Below are positions 6,116 through 7,522 of a DNA stretch of 7,522 nt, piece by piece. The position numbers and the translations under genes are program-made. This DNA is from an uncultured Prevotellaceae bacterium (GTDB taxonomy: Bacteria > Bacteroidota > Bacteroidia > Bacteroidales > Bacteroidaceae). The DNA is taken from positions 1-7,522 of the forward strand of contig CAMPCG010000137.1 of assembly GCA_946644025.1 (NCBI GenBank), read 5' to 3'. The notes under the pieces were generated by a model that made no database searches, was not told where the DNA came from, and saw only the letters and a program-made list of their open reading frames with translations. Within the stretch, counting starts at the first letter, position 1. Each line of letters begins with the position of its first letter.

Positions 6116-7035
6116 AGCGCTCACCCCAAAATTGTAACGCCTCTTACGCTGCAATTCTATTGCAGCACAGCCTCGCTCTCGTCGTCCTCTTCCTGGCCAT
6201 GACGGCGCGCGCCGAGCTGCGCCCCGCCCGCAGCGTGGGCAGTGTGGGCGCCGAGATAGGCGTAGGCACCGAGGGTTTCCGCCTGGGCCTCGGCATGGGC
6301 CTCACGCCCTTCATCGAGATTGACGTGGGCCTGAACTACATGCCGGCCATCACCATCAGCGGCAACATGCACTTCCGTAACAGCTCCATCACCATCCCCC
6401 CGTCCCCCCCTCCCTCGGCCCCCGCCCCCTCGGCCCCCGCCCCCGACGCCCCCGCCCCCTCGGCCACCATTCCCGATGCGTCAGCATCGGGCAAGACCTA
6501 CCACCTGAACACCGTCCGCGTGGAGGGCAAGTTCGACCGCCTCACCTTCGACGCCAAGCTCTACCTCTACCCCTTCGGCTCGGCGGCCAGCTTCTTCTTG
6601 GTCGGCGGCGTGTCGGCGGGCGGCGGACGCCTGGCTTGGCTCAACGGACACAGCGACGAGGCACAGCGCATCTACGAGGAGAACCGCGAGTACTTCGACC
6701 AGCAGATAGGCCAGTACGAGGACATGGTGGAGGCCGTGGTGGGCAAGACGGCCCTCTCGCTGGCCAAGAACGGAAACGTGGCGGGTGAGGTGCGCGTGCC
6801 CAAGGTGCGGCCCTACGTGGGGCTGGGCTTCGGCCGCATGGTCACCGACGACGGCGTCGGCGCTCGCCTGGAGGCCGGCGTGGAGTTCACTGGCAAGCTG
6901 AAGGTGTACCAGGGCAACATAGAGGTGGACTACCAGGACTATCTGGAGCGTGCCGACAACAACCTGGCCAAGCTCATGGACCGCATGAGAGTCTACCCCG
7001 TGCTGAAACTCACCCTCACAGGCCGACTCTTTTAG
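6112..7035 (+). CDS. Outer-membrane beta-barrel protein with Pro-rich loop
   Basis: The 307-residue product starts at the ATG overlapping the GT4 stop (ATGA); this start gives an N-terminal signal peptide with a hydrophobic core at about 20-31 and an ARA motif at 32-34, so cleavage before E35 is likely. The mature part alternates glycine-rich amphipathic strands (VGAEIGVGTEGFRLGLGMG, then FIEIDVGLNYM, FDAKLYLYPF, FFLVGGVSAGGG, RPYVGLGFGR, GARLEAGVEFTGK) and ends in LKLTLTGRLF with a terminal aromatic residue, as outer-membrane barrels do. Between two strands lies a low-complexity stretch at 96-128, partly four PSAPA-type pentapeptides (101-120) and partly a palindromic repeat element (118-128). 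A charged, probably helical segment (about 161-219) sits between later strands. I recognise no named family; a porin-like or surface structural role is inference. Translational coupling to a glycosyltransferase suggests linked expression. Confidence 0.75.
   Translation: MKRSPQNCNASYAAILLQHSLALVVLFLAMTARAELRPARSVGSVGAEIGVGTEGFRLGLGMGLTPFIEIDVGLNYMPAITISGNMHFRNSSITIPPSPPPSAPAPSAPAPDAPAPSATIPDASASGKTYHLNTVRVEGKFDRLTFDAKLYLYPFGSAASFFLVGGVSAGGGRLAWLNGHSDEAQRIYEENREYFDQQIGQYEDMVEAVVGKTALSLAKNGNVAGEVRVPKVRPYVGLGFGRMVTDDGVGARLEAGVEFTGKLKVYQGNIEVDYQDYLERADNNLAKLMDRMRVYPVLKLTLTGRLF
6412..6471 (+). repeat. Four 15-bp tandem units encoding PSAPA-like pentapeptides
   Basis: Units start at 6412, 6427, 6442 and 6457. 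The first two are identical (CCCTCGGCCCCCGCC), the third changes TCG to GAC, and the fourth has diverged at its end. They encode PSAPA, PSAPA, PDAPA and PSATI in the barrel gene. The last unit runs directly into the palindromic element. Just upstream are runs of six and seven C (6396-6401, 6404-6410). A 15-bp unit allows loop length to change without breaking the frame. Confidence 0.8.
6463..6493. repeat. Palindromic element copy 2, inside the barrel-protein gene
   Basis: Second copy of the 31-bp element seen at 5224-5254. Stem CCCGATGC (6472-6479), loop GTCA (6480-6483), GCATCGGG (6484-6491). Compared with copy 1 the left arm has T instead of C and the right arm has A instead of G at the partner base, so the stem stays perfect. 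It is read in a different frame from copy 1, giving ATIPDASASGK at residues 118-128, in the presumed loop of the barrel. Confidence 0.8.
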
Positions 7036-7040
7036 CCGGT

Positions 7041-7104
7041 CTTTGGCCGCTGGCCTTTGGCCTTTGCCTGTCGGCTTTTGTCCTTTGGACGTTGGCTGTT
7101 GGCC
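7041..7104. repeat. Degenerate TTTGGCC-rich tract
   Basis: CTTTGGCC occurs at 7041-7048 and 7055-7062, CTTTGCC at 7062-7068, and related forms (CTTTGGA, GTTGGCT, GTTGGCC) follow to 7104. The spacing is irregular, so this is a low-complexity or decayed repeat without a fixed period. It begins 6 bp after the barrel-gene stop codon. Confidence 0.45.
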
Positions 7105-7136
7105 ATTATTTTCCGAAAAGTTGAAATACCGAAGCT

Positions 7137-7226
7137 GTTTTTACAAACACCGTCGGTGTTTGTAAAAACGCTGTCGGCGTTTATACAAACGTCGTCGACG
7201 TTTATACAAACGCCGACGACGTTTGT
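7137..7226. repeat. Array of four 17-bp dyads at an exact 21-bp period
   Basis: Units at 7145-7161 (AAACACCGTCGGTGTTT), 7166-7182 (AAACGCTGTCGGCGTTT), 7187-7203 (AAACGTCGTCGACGTTT) and 7208-7224 (AAACGCCGACGACGTTT). Each has the form AAAC-N3-core-N3-GTTT; units 1 and 3 have perfect 7-bp arms, and units 2 and 4 have one mismatch each. Starts are exactly 21 bp apart, with 4-bp linkers GTAA, ATAC and ATAC. The core is GTC in units 1-3 and GAC in unit 4, so unit 4 is in the opposite orientation. Unit 1 extends to a perfect 15-bp-arm palindrome (7137-7169). This is the layout of a multimeric protein-binding site or a structured DNA/RNA element; its function is unknown. Confidence 0.85.
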
Positions 7227-7232
7227 AGATTG

Positions 7233-7289
7233 CCCCGGCTCTTTCTGCGTTTAATATACGGGCAAAGACAACCTTTCCCCGGCTCTTTC
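7233..7289. repeat. 13-bp direct repeat pair
   Basis: CCCCGGCTCTTTC occurs at 7233-7245 and again at 7277-7289, 44 bp apart start to start. Both copies lie between the dyad array and the 35-bp tandem repeats. The sequence between them is AT-richer and has no recognised feature. It could be a decayed target or duplication footprint, or a pair of binding sites; nothing decides between these. Confidence 0.6.
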
Positions 7290-7329
7290 CCACCATCAGC
7301 ACGGCTGAGACTGTAGGAAAAGACCGCGT

Positions 7330-7469
7330 AATCCGTTTAATCGGTTTAATCCGTTGTCAGAAGAAATCCGTTTAATCGGTTTAATCCGTGCAATCGGTTT
7401 AATCCGTTGTCAGAAGAAATCCGTTTAATCGGTTTAATCCGTTGTCAGAAGAAATCCGTTTAATCGGTT
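7330..7469. repeat. Tandem 35-bp repeats made of alternating 9-mers
   Basis: Unit structure: AATCCGTTT, AATCGGTTT, AATCCG, then TTGTCAGAAGA (35 bp). Full units are 7330-7364 and 7418-7452. The unit at 7365-7417 is 53 bp because it holds an extra 18-bp pair of 9-mers, joined by TGC instead of TTT. A truncated copy begins at 7453 and stops at about 7468, next to the ATG at 7470. CCG and CGG strictly alternate, so neighbouring 9-mers can pair as short stems. Units are contiguous with no unique spacers, so this is not a CRISPR array. Confidence 0.85.
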
Positions 7470-7522
7470 ATGATTATCCGCATGAACCCGTATAAGACGC
7501 TGAAAGCGTCAACGCTCAATAA
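7470..7522 (+). CDS. Possible start of an unidentified gene, cut by the window end
   Basis: An ATG at 7470 opens a frame with no stop to the window end, reading MIIRMNPYKTLKASTLN; a second in-frame ATG is at 7482. Seventeen codons are too few to recognise a family or to prove coding. An in-frame TAA at 7461 limits the start from upstream. The frame begins immediately after the truncated 35-bp repeat copy, and no promoter or ribosome site is visible. It also includes the short inverted repeat at 7496-7510. Confidence 0.3.
   Translation, partial: MIIRMNPYKTLKASTLN
7496..7510. repeat. Short inverted repeat near the window end
   Basis: GACGCT (7496-7501), loop GAA (7502-7504), AGCGTC (7505-7510), a perfect 6-bp stem. 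The right arm can also pair with ACGCT at 7512-7516. It may be chance, or the edge of another palindromic element or the beginning of a gene; the window ends too soon to tell. Confidence 0.25.

Larger units (their letters stand above)
7036..7469. other. Gene-free region with stacked repeats
   Basis: I see no convincing coding region in these 434 bp on either strand. The only long plus-strand frame (about 7057-7254) has no ATG and largely reads through a DNA palindrome array. The content is, in order: a degenerate TTTGGCC-rich stretch, an array of four 21-bp-spaced dyads, a 13-bp direct repeat pair, and tandem 35-bp repeats up to a possible start codon. No TAnnTTTG promoter box and no normal stem-plus-T-run terminator was found. 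Confidence 0.7.

Noticed and set aside
4958..6154. Minus-strand open frame of almost 400 codons opposite the GT4 gene
   Set aside because: It mirrors the GT4 coding frame, has no recognisable motif and would overlap the GT4 promoter and the barrel start. The plus strand carries the E-x7-E and GGGEQ motifs.
7137..7169. Bidirectional intrinsic terminator
   Set aside because: The T-run precedes and the A-run follows the stem on both strands, so no U-tract follows the hairpin in either transcript.
7057..7254. Plus-strand frame reading a heptapeptide repeat across the dyad array
   Set aside because: It has no ATG, only a TTG inside a low-complexity tract. The heptapeptide period is the trivial result of a 21-bp repeat, and the fourth unit is inverted, which fits DNA-level symmetry better.
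7330..7469. CRISPR array
   Set aside because: Repeats are contiguous with no unique spacers, the unit is internally repetitive, and no cas gene is present in the window.

Overview
The window looks like chromosomal DNA from a Bacteroidota bacterium, most likely a fairly GC-rich Prevotellaceae-type Bacteroidales. Three things point there: two promoters of the Bacteroides type (TTG, about 20 bp, TAnnTTTG), start codons without Shine-Dalgarno sequences, and a secreted CotH-type protein ending in a short C-terminal tail typical of Prevotella/Bacteroides exported proteins. The assignment rests on these signals and not on a marker gene.

Layout: 88-1791 (+) is a secreted CotH-family protein. It is followed after 37 bp by 1829-2974 (+), a polytopic membrane protein resembling GT-C glycosyltransferases. 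2895-3986 (-) is a membrane acyltransferase of family 3 that overlaps the previous gene tail to tail by 80 bp. 4056-4889 (-) is a LicD-family phosphotransferase upstream of it on the same strand. A compact divergent promoter region (about 4890-4984) separates licD from 4985-6115 (+), a GT4 glycosyltransferase. That gene overlaps by ATGA the start of 6112-7035 (+), a signal-peptide-bearing outer-membrane beta-barrel protein with a Pro/Ala/Ser-rich loop. From 7036 to 7469 there is no convincing gene, only stacked repeat families. A possible new reading frame opens at 7470 and runs off the window.

The genes read together as a small surface-glycan module: a glycosyltransferase, a phospho-substituent transferase, an acyl decorator, a possible lipid-linked sugar transferase, and exported or outer-membrane proteins. 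The target glycan cannot be named from sequence.

The most striking non-genic signals are as follows. (1) A 31-bp palindromic element occurs once inside the GT4 gene and once inside the barrel gene. The two copies are read in different frames and differ only at two positions that compensate each other in the stem. (2) Four 17-bp dyads lie at an exact 21-bp period downstream of the barrel gene, the fourth inverted. (3) A tandem 35-bp repeat is built from alternating 9-mers and runs up to a possible start codon. (4) Two back-to-back promoters would give transcripts with almost no leader.
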